From: Chloroflexota bacterium | GTDB taxonomy: Bacteria; Chloroflexota; Anaerolineae; Aggregatilineales; UBA2796 | Assembly: GCA_021325095.1 (NCBI GenBank) | Contig: JAJPHV010000041.1 | Location: 1-41,347, forward strand | DNA length: 41,347 nt | Direction: 5' to 3' | Shown here: positions 8,002 to 16,204 of the stretch, one piece after another | Position numbering within the stretch: the stretch's first letter is position 1 | Layout: the number at the start of each line of letters is the position of its first letter | The notes under the pieces: model-generated | What the model saw: the letters and a program-made list of their open reading frames with translations, nothing else | Databases searched by the model: none | Told to the model about the DNA's origin: nothing | Translations under genes and position numbers: made by a program

Positions 8002-10350
8002 TTACGCTCCTTTGGCGCTCTGGATGGCAGCCCAAACGCGCGGGGCTGTCAGCGGCATCTCGATCTGTTCGACGCCGAGCGGCCTGAGCGCGTCGATTAC
8101 GGCGTTGTAAACGGTAGGCGTGCTGGCGATGGTGCCCGTCTCGCCCACTCCTTTGACCCCAAGCGGATGGTGTGGCGACGGCGTGACAGTGTGATCGATC
8201 TCGAACGTCGGGAACATGTCGGCGCGCGGCACAGCATAGTCCGTCATGGCTCCGGTCAGCAGTTGACCATCCTCGTTGTACACCGCGCCTTCGCACAACG
8301 CCTGGCCGATGCCCTGGACGATCCCGCCGTGAATCTGCCCATTCACGATCACCGGATTGATCTGCGGGCCGCAGTCATCGACGGCGATGTAGCGCTTCAG
8401 GTCTACTTTGCCGGTTTCGGCGTCAACCTCGACAATGGCGATGTGCGTGCCGAAGGGATAGACAAAATTCGGCGGGTCGTAGAACTGTGAGGCTTCCATG
8501 CCGGGTTCCATACCGGGCGGCATGTTCCAGGCGACGTTCGCCATCAGGCTGATGTCCTGAATAGTCTTGAATTTGTCCGGCGAGCCTTTGACAAAGAACC
8601 GGCCATCCTCGTAGTCAATGTCTTCGACTGCCGCTTCCATCAAATGCGCCGCCAGCACACGCGCCTTGTCTTTGAGCTTGCGCGCGGCCAGGGCCAGCGC
8701 GGCCCCGGAAACGGGCGTGGTGCGGCTGCCATAGGTTCCCCAACCCATCGGCGTGCGATTGGTGTCGCCATGCACGATTTCGATGTGTTCGACGGGGAAG
8801 CCCAGTTCACTCGAAATAAGCTGTGCAAAGGTCGTTTCCTCGCCCTGGCCGTGTGGCGACGCACCGATCATGGCTTGCAGTTTGCCTGTCGGCGAGACGC
8901 GAATGATGGCGCTTTCCCACAGGCCGCCCTGGAAGCCAATGGCCCCGGCCACCTGACTCGGCCCAAGCCCACAGATTTCGGAGTAGGTCGTTACGCCGAT
9001 ACCCAGGTAGCGGCCCTGTTTGCGTGCTGCCTCCTGCTCCTTGCGGAACTGGTCGTAGCCAGCCATTGCCAGCGCTTTGTTGAGCGCTGCTTCGTAATTG
9101 CCGCTGTCGTAAGTCAGGCCGGTGGCAACGGTATGGCCGTTGCTGAAGGGTGGAATCAGGTTCTTGCGGCGCAGCGCCACCGGGTCCATATTGAGGGCGG
9201 CGGCCATCTTGTCCATCAGCCGCTCGACCAGGAAGGTCGCTTCGGGGCGGCCCGCGCCTCGATAGGCATCGGTGGGTGTGGTGTTGGTGAACGCGCCAAT
9301 GGTTTCACAGCGGATATTCGGGATGGTATAAGCCCCGCTGTACATCAGACCGTGCAGGATGGTCGGGATGCCCGGCGCAGCAGTGGACAGGTACGCACCC
9401 ATCGCCGCGTAGACCGTGCCGCGAATACCCGTCACCGTTCCATCTTTCTTGGCTGCCATCTCCACGTATTCGACATGATCGCGCCCGTGAATAGTCGCCT
9501 GGTAGTTTTCGGAACGGGTTTCCGTCCACTTGACCGGACGGCCCAGCTTCATCGCGGCCCATCCGACCAGTGCCTCGTCTGCATAAACGGGAATCTTGCT
9601 GCCGAAACCACCACCCACTTCCGGCGCAATAATGCGCAGCTTTTGATCGGGGATGCCGATCACCAGTCCTAGAATATGGCGATGAATGTGGGGATTCTGG
9701 CTGGTGCACCAGATCGTCAATTCTTCCGTGCCGCTGTCCCACTGTGCCAATGCCGAGCGCGGTTCCATAGCCGTCGGCAGAAGCCGCTGCTGCACGATTC
9801 GCTCCTGCACAACCATATCGGCCTCGGCGAAGGCTTTCTCGACACCTTCGTCGCCGCTGCTCATGATCCAGCGGAAGGCAATGTTGTTGGGTACGTCGGC
9901 GTGAAGTTGCGGGGCGCCGTTGCGGGTTGCTTCTTCAGGATTGACAGTGACGGGCAGCGGTTCGTATTCGACGCGCAGCGCGTCCGCGCCGTCCTGAGCC
10001 TGGTAGCGGGTCTGGGCAATAACCAGCGCCACACCGTCGCCGACATAGCGTACCGTGTCTTTCGCCAATGCAGGATGCGTGGGTGTCTTCAAGTCCGAGT
10101 TCGGGATGAGCCATGCGCAGGGAAGCCCATTGAGGGTCACGTCCTGCCCCGTGAAAACTGCTACCACGCCTTCGACAGCTTTGGCCGCACTGGTATCGAT
10201 GCGCTTGATGCGGGCATGCGCGTGTGGGCTGCGCACGATGACCATATGCAACGTGCCGGGCAATATGATGTCGTCTGTATATTTCGCTTTACCGGTGATC
10301 AGCCGGGGGTCTTCGCGGCGTTTGATGCCAGAACCAAATATGCGCGTCAT
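8002..10350 (-). CDS. coxL: molybdenum hydroxylase large subunit, form II CoxL-like
   Basis: A 782-residue molybdopterin-binding catalytic subunit of the xanthine oxidase/CO dehydrogenase family. Visible features are GGGFGSK (246-252), the active-site loop AYRGAGR (362-368), and the GVGETG motif (734-739) holding the catalytic base Glu737. True form I CO dehydrogenases have AYRCSFR with the copper-binding cysteine; this protein has the form II loop and lacks that Cys. The substrate is therefore uncertain: slow CO oxidation has been reported for some form II enzymes, but many act on other carbonyl or heterocyclic compounds. It sits between coxS and coxM with 3-base gaps, in the order S-L-M on the transcribed strand. 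Maturation genes follow downstream. Confidence 0.93.
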   Translation of the reverse strand: MTRIFGSGIKRREDPRLITGKAKYTDDIILPGTLHMVIVRSPHAHARIKRIDTSAAKAVEGVVAVFTGQDVTLNGLPCAWLIPNSDLKTPTHPALAKDTVRYVGDGVALVIAQTRYQAQDGADALRVEYEPLPVTVNPEEATRNGAPQLHADVPNNIAFRWIMSSGDEGVEKAFAEADMVVQERIVQQRLLPTAMEPRSALAQWDSGTEELTIWCTSQNPHIHRHILGLVIGIPDQKLRIIAPEVGGGFGSKIPVYADEALVGWAAMKLGRPVKWTETRSENYQATIHGRDHVEYVEMAAKKDGTVTGIRGTVYAAMGAYLSTAAPGIPTILHGLMYSGAYTIPNIRCETIGAFTNTTPTDAYRGAGRPEATFLVERLMDKMAAALNMDPVALRRKNLIPPFSNGHTVATGLTYDSGNYEAALNKALAMAGYDQFRKEQEAARKQGRYLGIGVTTYSEICGLGPSQVAGAIGFQGGLWESAIIRVSPTGKLQAMIGASPHGQGEETTFAQLISSELGFPVEHIEIVHGDTNRTPMGWGTYGSRTTPVSGAALALAARKLKDKARVLAAHLMEAAVEDIDYEDGRFFVKGSPDKFKTIQDISLMANVAWNMPPGMEPGMEASQFYDPPNFVYPFGTHIAIVEVDAETGKVDLKRYIAVDDCGPQINPVIVNGQIHGGIVQGIGQALCEGAVYNEDGQLLTGAMTDYAVPRADMFPTFEIDHTVTPSPHHPLGVKGVGETGTIASTPTVYNAVIDALRPLGVEQIEMPLTAPRVWAAIQSAKGA

Positions 10351-10353
10351 GGC

Positions 10354-10827
10354 TCACGCTCTCACTTTCTGACTCGCCTGCGCGGCAGCCTGCACAGCAG
10401 CCACGATGTTCTGGTAGCCCGTACAACGGCACAGGTTGCCTTCCAGCGCGTGCCGGATGTCTTCTTCCGTCGGGTTCGGATTGGTCTTCAGGAAGGCTGC
10501 CGACGCCATGATCATGCCCGGCGTGCAGTAGCCGCACTGCAAGCCGTGTTTTTCCCAGAACGCTTCCTGAACCGGGTGCAGTTGCCCGTTCGTTGCCAGC
10601 CCTTCAATGGTGGTCACCTCTCTGCCGTCGGCCTGCGCCGCCAGGCAGGTGCAGGACTTGAGCGCGCGGCCATCCATGTGGACGGTGCAGGCCCCGCACT
10701 GGCTGGTGTCGCAGCCGATATTGGTGCCAGTTAACCCCAGTTCTTCACGGAGAAAGTGGACGAGAAGCATTCGCGGCTCAACGTCACGCTCGTACAACGT
10801 GCCGTTGACTCTAATCGATACTTTCAT
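10354..10827 (-). CDS. coxS: CO-dehydrogenase-type [2Fe-2S] small subunit (CoxS)
   Basis: A 157-residue protein with two [2Fe-2S] clusters. The plant-ferredoxin-like cluster uses Cys39, Cys44, Cys47 and Cys59. The second uses Cys98, Cys101, Cys133 and Cys135 in CGYCTPG and CRCTGY. It carries electrons from the molybdenum centre to FAD in the medium subunit. A strong GAGGAGA ribosome-binding site precedes the ATG, and it is the first gene of the cluster, so the promoter should lie in 10828-10900. All eight cluster cysteines are present. Confidence 0.96.
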   Translation of the reverse strand: MKVSIRVNGTLYERDVEPRMLLVHFLREELGLTGTNIGCDTSQCGACTVHMDGRALKSCTCLAAQADGREVTTIEGLATNGQLHPVQEAFWEKHGLQCGYCTPGMIMASAAFLKTNPNPTEEDIRHALEGNLCRCTGYQNIVAAVQAAAQASQKVRA

Positions 10828-11354
10828 AAGTCAATCTCCTCAAATCAATACTTCACCGAGCAAACTGGCTTATAAATTTGAGTAGGTGTCCCCCTTTCCT
10901 GCTATCTACGAATCCACGAGTAGCTCTTCGCCAGCCCCTTGAAGGAGGCTGGTTGGCCGAGCACTCTGGCCGCTGTCCTCAAGGCAGTGGCCTGCGGGCC
11001 CATCCATAATTCCCAAGCTGTGTCTTGAATGGCCTCAAAAACGAAAGTAAGCGCGATTTTCATAACGTGGCAAAAGACGTGCCTCTTCTCCTTTCCAAAA
11101 ATCACGTCAGCGCGCGCACCGGTAGATTGGGCCGCCTGCATCCTTACTTTTGCTAGTACTGTGGCTGCTGACCGTTTTGTGATCTAACCCCGATCTATTC
11201 ACAGTATAGCACTGATAATTCTTGATGCTCAAGTCGAATGGGCGAGCGAGAGGGTGTCGAAGACAAGTAAGCCAGCGACGATGAGGAGCGCAGTTCGCCT
11301 GTTGCGACCAATCGGGTACTATTGTGGCAGACGACAAACCCGGTCTGGGAATGA
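10828..11354. other. 527-base stretch without a recognised gene
   Basis: This gap lies between the divergent coxS and MutS-like genes and should hold both promoters. A minus-strand open frame at 10902-11141 (79 codons) resembles nothing I know, has no clear ribosome-binding site, and could be a degenerate gene remnant or chance. The codon use and AT-richer composition at 11150-11220 differ from the neighbours. No transposase motif, terminal inverted repeat or RNA structure could be supported. Confidence 0.5.
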
Positions 11355-11357
11355 GTG

Positions 11358-13007
11358 ATGCGTGATCAATCGCCGCACAGCCGGTCACTGATCGACCTGG
11401 CCGCGGTCAGCCTGATGTGGCCCAACGGCAGGCCGCCGGACAAGACGGTCCAGTCTGCGTGGATGCAAGACCTGAATCTGGATGGCCTCGTTCAGGCTTT
11501 CCGCGCTGACAGCCGCTACGTACCATTCATCCGGCAGACGCTGACGGCGCTGCTCACCGACCCGGCAGTGATTGCGTGGCGGCAGGCGGTGCTGGACGAT
11601 TTCCGGCGCAACCCGGCGCTGGTCGAGCGCGTCTCGGCGTTTTTGCCGCGCTTGGCCGAACTGCGCACAAATCAAGCGCTGTTCGGCACGAAGCAGCGCC
11701 ACCTGCTGCTTGAGACGGCGGATCGCCTTTCGGAACTGGAACTGTACGTAAACATGGTAGACGGCTTGTATGAGGCGCTCCAGGCCGCCGACCTTCACTC
11801 GGAGGCACTGAAGCAGCTTCGGCAGAACTTGCAGCGCGTCGCCCGCAGCGAGAGTTTCGAGGCACTGCGCTCGGAACTGCCCGAATTGCAGCGCCCTCTG
11901 CAAAGTTTTGCCAGCCTGACTGTAGGCATCAACCTGAATGCCCAGTTGCAACCCGAATCGGCGGTGCTGCTTGGTATCAACGAGAAACGTTTTGGAGAGG
12001 CGCGCTCCTTCCTGAGCCGCCTGCTCGGTATGCCCGCCGAGGAGACCGAGGAGTCGGGCCTTGCGCCGCTGCACTACGTCCCGTCCGACCCGGAGCAGCG
12101 GCCACTCTCGGCCCTGTTCCGCGACCTGGAACGGCTGATCGCGCAGGTCGTACAGCCGGTGGCACGTGCCCTGAGCCGTTACGTGCGGATCAGCAGCGGG
12201 CCGCTGGTCAGTCTGGAAAAGGAACTGGCCTTTTACGTCGCCGCCGTCGGGCTGATGCAGCGCCTAGAAGCGCGCGGTGTGCCGCTGTGCCCGCCGGAGA
12301 TCGCGCCCACCGAGGAGCGCCTGGGCGTGATGGAAGGGCTGGTCAATCTTCACCTGGCGCTGCGCGAAGGCGAGCCGCTTCCGGTCAGCAACGACGTGAC
12401 GTTCGACGATGAGGGCCGGATTGCCATCCTGACTGGGCCAAACAGCGGCGGCAAGACGACCTACGTACAGGCGGTTGGGCTGGCGCACGTGCTGTTCCAG
12501 GCCGGGTTGTTTATCCCGGCGCGTCGCGCACGTCTCAGCCCGGTGGACGCCATTTTTACGCATTTCCCTGCCCTGGAAGCGCAGCAGGGCAGGCTGGCCG
12601 AGGAAGCCGCGCGGCTGCGGCATATCTGCCTGAAAGCGACCCGCTACAGTCTGGTGCTGCTCAACGAGTCGCTGTCCAGCACCACATCCAGTGAGGCGCT
12701 CTATCTGGCCCAGGACGTGCTGTGCGGCCTGCGGGCCATCGGCGTCCGGGCCATCTATGCAACCCACCTGGTCGAAGTGGCCGAGCACCTGGACGTGATT
12801 GAAAAGGCCATCGAAGGCGACAGCGCCGTCTACAGCCTGGTGGCCGGGTTGAAGCTGATCGAGACAGCGGACGACCTTAAGGCTGTGCCGACCTTTGAGA
12901 TCAAGCGCGGGCTGCCACAGGGACGCAGTTACGCCAGGGAAATTGCGCGGCGGCACGGCATCAGTCTGGAACAAATCCTGTCTGCCCGGCGTGAGCCACA
13001 CACCTGA
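11358..13007 (+). CDS. MutS-related ATPase (MutS domain V family, not a canonical MutS)
   Basis: A 549-residue protein with a long helical N-terminal part (clamp/lever-like) and a C-terminal MutS-type ABC ATPase. Walker A is GPNSGGKTTY near residue 361. The Walker B region reads SLVLLNESLSSTTSSEA, with Asn-Glu where canonical MutS has Asp-Glu, followed by an ATHL histidine switch. The N-terminal mismatch-recognition domain of MutS is absent, so it is unlikely to do ordinary mismatch repair. It belongs to short MutS-like proteins of unclear role, which may act in recombination or DNA structure handling. The ATG at 11358 directly follows an in-frame GTG at 11355; either could start translation. 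A hairpin overlaps its stop codon. Confidence 0.85.
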   Translation: MRDQSPHSRSLIDLAAVSLMWPNGRPPDKTVQSAWMQDLNLDGLVQAFRADSRYVPFIRQTLTALLTDPAVIAWRQAVLDDFRRNPALVERVSAFLPRLAELRTNQALFGTKQRHLLLETADRLSELELYVNMVDGLYEALQAADLHSEALKQLRQNLQRVARSESFEALRSELPELQRPLQSFASLTVGINLNAQLQPESAVLLGINEKRFGEARSFLSRLLGMPAEETEESGLAPLHYVPSDPEQRPLSALFRDLERLIAQVVQPVARALSRYVRISSGPLVSLEKELAFYVAAVGLMQRLEARGVPLCPPEIAPTEERLGVMEGLVNLHLALREGEPLPVSNDVTFDDEGRIAILTGPNSGGKTTYVQAVGLAHVLFQAGLFIPARRARLSPVDAIFTHFPALEAQQGRLAEEAARLRHICLKATRYSLVLLNESLSSTTSSEALYLAQDVLCGLRAIGVRAIYATHLVEVAEHLDVIEKAIEGDSAVYSLVAGLKLIETADDLKAVPTFEIKRGLPQGRSYAREIARRHGISLEQILSARREPHT

Positions 13008-13039
13008 TCGCCTGTTTAACAGGCAAGCCGATCAGGTGT
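13000..13039. terminator. imperfect hairpin at the 3' end of the MutS-like gene
   Basis: ACACCTGATCG (13000-13010) pairs with CGATCAGGTGT (13029-13039), and an inner CCTG/CAGG pair surrounds TTTAA. The stem overlaps the stop codon (13005-13007) and lies between convergent genes. There is no clear T run after it on either strand, so its terminator strength is uncertain. Confidence 0.55.
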
Positions 13040-13112
13040 CATAATTCAGCTAATACTCGTCGCCGACAAGAGGGTGAGCGCAGGGTTAGAATAGCACAGA
13101 TGTTCCAAGCTG

Positions 13113-13607
13113 TCAAGGCTCTTCTGCCGATTCGTTGAAATAGGGCAAGGCCAGTTCGGCGGCCTGCACCAGTTTCTTGTTGGTTCCTTCTGCCTGCCAG
13201 CGCAGCAGCATCTCGTAGGCCAGACGGCTGCCGGTATAGCCCAGCGCCAGGGCCGCCCTGTGGGCGATCTTCGGGTCGTCGTGCGTGCACAGCAATGCCA
13301 GAATGACCGGGGCCGCCACATTGGTACGAACCGTTTCCAGCATGTCGGGGCTGGACTCCATCTGGCGCTGGAAGTATTCCAGGACAGCAGGTTGCAGAAG
13401 AGCACGCTGAAGGGCGGTGTGCAGGGCGTCGTGGCTGCTGCCTTCCAGCGTCGTGAAGACGTAGGCAAACAGGTTGTAGAGCCGCTCACGCTGTTCATCG
13501 GACAGGCTGGCCTCATCCAACCGCGTGCTCTGGATCAGCAGCGTGGCAATCAGTTTACCGTCAGCAGGATCGCGCTCGGCCTGTTCGAGCAACGCTTCGA
13601 AGTCCAT
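13113..13607 (-). CDS. hypothetical helical protein, possibly HEAT-like
   Basis: A 164-residue acidic, all-helical protein that I do not recognise. The C-terminal part (about 108-160) has two short helix pairs with the spacing of HEAT or armadillo repeats, for example PKIAHRAALALGYTG followed by NKKLVQAAELALPYF. There is no signal peptide or membrane segment. It is convergent with the MutS-like gene and lies upstream of a degenerate repeat. An overlapping frame at 13046-13516 is Cys/Arg/Ser-rich and looks like a shadow. Function unknown. Confidence 0.65.
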   Translation of the reverse strand: MDFEALLEQAERDPADGKLIATLLIQSTRLDEASLSDEQRERLYNLFAYVFTTLEGSSHDALHTALQRALLQPAVLEYFQRQMESSPDMLETVRTNVAAPVILALLCTHDDPKIAHRAALALGYTGSRLAYEMLLRWQAEGTNKKLVQAAELALPYFNESAEEP

Positions 13608-13700
13608 GCTAACGTATTATATACCTGACTATAACCTGCTCAAAGCGCAGCGCATCTGTAGGGCACATTTCATAAAAGTACAGGATGCGACGTTCAGGAA

Positions 13701-13761
13701 CCCCACCCTCGACCCCTCGCCGCTGGTGGCGGGGTAAGGAGCGCAGCGCGACAGGGTGATG
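13701..13761. repeat. partial or diverged copy related to the double-hairpin repeat
   Basis: CCCCACCCTCGACCCCTCGCC followed by a GGCGGGG return arm gives one hairpin (about 13714-13734), and GACAGGGTGATG resembles the closing terminus. It looks like a half-length relative of the repeats at 4696, 7034, 27597 and 32091, with a different hairpin sequence. Confidence 0.5.
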
Positions 13762-13782
13762 TCAAACGGCATGACAGCCCAT

Positions 13783-13810
13783 TTGTGCGGTCTTATCGAT
13801 TCAGTATAAT
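13783..13810 (+). promoter_or_regulatory. candidate promoter for the secreted-protein pseudogene
   Basis: TTGTGC (13783-13788) and a perfect TATAAT (13805-13810) with a 16-base spacer lie 41 bases before the ATG at 13852. An AAAGGGA ribosome-binding site precedes the ATG. Confidence 0.5.
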
Positions 13811-13851
13811 CTGGTATCGAACTCAACCATTCCACTCCGAAAGGGACTCAG

Positions 13852-14456
13852 ATGTTCACAACACACCCGTTCTCCCGAAAAGTCCTCATTTTCATTATCA
13901 TGGCTGTGCTTCTCCTGGTCAGTCGGGTGACGGTGCCCAGCCCGGCGAGTGCATCCGACGGGCGCATCAACCTGATCCCCTGGGTCAACGGGCACGGGGC
14001 GGTGGCTGTGTACTGCGTCAATCAGAACGGCGGCACGAGCAGCTTTGCTGGTGGAGGCATCAAAGTCCTGAACGGCAGTGGGCAGCAGCTTCTGTTCGCA
14101 GCCGAGCAGCAGATCATCGCGGCGCAGGAGCGGGCCGACAAGACGGGGGTGCGGTGCTGATCCTGACGCAAGGCATCTACAGCCTGTACGCTCTGCCCAA
14201 CGGCTACTTCCTGTTGAGCAGCACACCTGATAACGAAGGCAAGACCTTCCTGGGCAAGTGGCAGGGCTGCACCCCGATTGGGCCTGCCCCGGACGGGCAA
14301 ACCGCACCCGCCTGTGTGCCAGTCCTACCACCGGTGTGTACTCCCGGCGCAGTTGCGGCCTGCATTAGCGCTAATAACGGCGATCCCAACTGCGATGGCG
14401 TATCCAACTCTCTGCGGGACACTCTCTACTGTCAACAGAATTGCCGGATTCCGTAA
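13852..14456 (+). pseudogene. secreted Cys-rich hypothetical protein, interrupted by a frameshift
   Basis: The first frame (13852-14160) encodes a protein with an N-terminal signal peptide (a basic start, hydrophobic residues about 11-24, then ASA before mature SDGRINL). It stops shortly after ADKTGVRC. The next frame continues in register of sense with AVLILTQGIYSLYAL and ends at 14456 in a Cys-rich tail (about seven Cys). Adding one G to the five-G run at 14145-14149 would join both parts into one protein of about 201 residues. This points to a recent frameshift or a sequencing error rather than two genes. No known family is recognised, though WVNGHGAVAVYC-type short secreted proteins with Cys-rich ends occur in related bacteria. 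It has a good promoter and ribosome-binding site. Confidence 0.7.
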
Positions 14457-14464
14457 CAATCCTT

Positions 14465-16036
14465 TCAATCCAGGTATTCGTAAGCCGGGAAGGTCAGGAA
14501 CTCGCAGAACGAGTCGTCCAGCACCAACTGATCCAGGATTTTGGCCGCGTCCGTGTAGCGTCCATTCCTGGAATCGGTCAGCCCGGAGAGTTCTTGCAGT
14601 TTGATCTGGTTATACAATTCCCGGTTCACCGGGCGGCCATCGGATAGCCTGGCGTTGTGGCGAATCCACTGCCAGAGCTGCGCCCGTGAGATCTCCGCCG
14701 TCGCCGTATCTTCCATCAGGTTGAAGATGGCGGCGGCGCCGTTGCCCTGCAACCAGGCATCCAGGTATTGAAGGGCCACGCTGATATTGTTGCGCAGGCC
14801 GTTCTCAGTGATCGTGCCGCCCGGCACGTGGATGTTCGCCAGCATCTGGGCCGTCACCTGCACATCTTCGCGCAGCCGCTCTTTCTGGTGGGGCTTCTGG
14901 CCGAGGACACGATCAAACGACTCCATTGCCACCGGCACGAGATCGGGATGGGCAACCCATGTGCCGTCGAAACCATCTCTGGACTCGCGGTCTTTGTCGT
15001 CGCGGACTTTTGCCAGCGCCGTCTCCGTGACCTGCGGGTCTTTGCGGTTCGGGATAAAGGCTGCCATGCCGCCGATGGCGTGCGCGCCGCGCTTGTGGCA
15101 GGTGCGCACCAGAAGGTCGGTGTAGGCGCGCATGAACGGAACCGTCATCGTGACCTGGACCCGATCCGGCAGCACCAGGTCGGCCCGGTTGCGGAACTTC
15201 TTGATGACGCTGAACATGTAGTCCCAGCGGCCCGCATTCAGCCCGCCAGAGTGGTCGCGCAGTTCGTACAAGATTTCTTCCATCTCGAAGGCGGCCAGGA
15301 TGGTCTCGATCAGCACCGTCGCCCGGCTCGTGCCGCGCGGAATGCCGAGCGTATCCTGTGCAAAGTTAAACACGTCGTTCCAGAGCCGCGCTTCCAGGTG
15401 GCTTTCCAGCTTCGGCAAATAGAAGTAGGGGCCAGTCCCGCGCCTGATCAGTTCGTGCGCGTTGTGGAAGAAATACAGACCGAAGTCGAACAGGCTGGCC
15501 GAGATAGGCTGCCCGTCGATCAGGATGTGCTTTTCGGTCAGATGCCAGCCGCGCGGGCGCATGAGCAAGACAGCCGTCTGATCGTTGAGCCGGTACACTT
15601 TGCCGTCGGGGTTGGTAAACTTGATGGTGCGCCGCACGGCATCCATCAGGTTGATCTGGCCCTGGATAATGTTGTTCCAGGTGGGCGCATAGGCGTCTTC
15701 CATGTCGGCCATGAAGACCTTCGCGCCGGAATTAAGCGCATTGATCATCATCTTGCGCTCGGAGGGGCCGGTGATCTCCACGCGGCGATCCTGGAGGTCG
15801 GGCGGTGTGGGCGCGACCTGCCATTCGCCCTGACGGATCGAGCGTGTTTCAGGCAGGAAATCGGGCATGGCTCCGGCATCCAGAGCGATCTGCCGTTCGG
15901 CGCGCTGCCGCAGGCGCTGTTCGCGGGTCGGGTTGAAGGTGCGGTGCAGGGAGGCGACGAAAGCCAGTGCCTCTGGGGTCAATACCCGGCTGACGTCAGG
16001 GGTGATCTCTTTCAATATTTTCAGGTTGTCTTGCAT
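14465..16036 (-). CDS. aceB: malate synthase A
   Basis: A 523-residue protein matching malate synthase A (about 530 residues). It condenses glyoxylate and acetyl-CoA to malate. Recognisable blocks are [13 protein letters not shown], the [10 protein letters not shown] segment, [43 protein letters not shown] (magnesium and glyoxylate site), GRWDYMFS and GGMAAFIPN. The conserved catalytic Asp should be in the [18 protein letters not shown] region near the C-terminus. The ribosome-binding site is GAGGA six bases before the ATG. No isocitrate lyase is present in this window, so the glyoxylate source could be elsewhere, or another pathway may supply it. It is convergent with the upstream pseudogene, with only 8 bases between stops. 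Confidence 0.96.
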   Translation of the reverse strand: MQDNLKILKEITPDVSRVLTPEALAFVASLHRTFNPTREQRLRQRAERQIALDAGAMPDFLPETRSIRQGEWQVAPTPPDLQDRRVEITGPSERKMMINALNSGAKVFMADMEDAYAPTWNNIIQGQINLMDAVRRTIKFTNPDGKVYRLNDQTAVLLMRPRGWHLTEKHILIDGQPISASLFDFGLYFFHNAHELIRRGTGPYFYLPKLESHLEARLWNDVFNFAQDTLGIPRGTSRATVLIETILAAFEMEEILYELRDHSGGLNAGRWDYMFSVIKKFRNRADLVLPDRVQVTMTVPFMRAYTDLLVRTCHKRGAHAIGGMAAFIPNRKDPQVTETALAKVRDDKDRESRDGFDGTWVAHPDLVPVAMESFDRVLGQKPHQKERLREDVQVTAQMLANIHVPGGTITENGLRNNISVALQYLDAWLQGNGAAAIFNLMEDTATAEISRAQLWQWIRHNARLSDGRPVNRELYNQIKLQELSGLTDSRNGRYTDAAKILDQLVLDDSFCEFLTFPAYEYLD

Positions 16037-16204
16037 AATATCCTCGGTAAGCTGTGTGCTTGACTTTTAATATTCTAGCGGAAAGCGGCGCAGGCCGAGC
16101 GGGATTCTGCAATCCAGCGTAAAATACATATACGATTTATGGCCTCACAGCAACCTTCCAAAGGCGACCTGTCTTCTAAAATTGAAGTTAAGAGGAAACT
16201 TGTT

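Noticed and set aside
8002..10350. Form I CO dehydrogenase
   Set aside because: The active-site loop is AYRGAGR, without the copper-binding cysteine of AYRCSFR.
10902..11141. A 79-codon minus-strand open frame as a gene
   Set aside because: No known family, no clear ribosome-binding site and no conserved motif; it is listed only as part of the unexplained gap.
13046..13516. A 156-codon minus-strand frame overlapping the helical hypothetical gene
   Set aside because: It is Cys/Arg/Ser/Pro-rich like a shadow frame, while the overlapping frame at 13113-13607 has a coherent helical pattern.
14768..16063. A long plus-strand open frame (431 codons) opposite malate synthase
   Set aside because: It is antisense to a well-recognised gene, has no family resemblance, and has the codon-driven composition expected of a shadow frame in GC-rich DNA.
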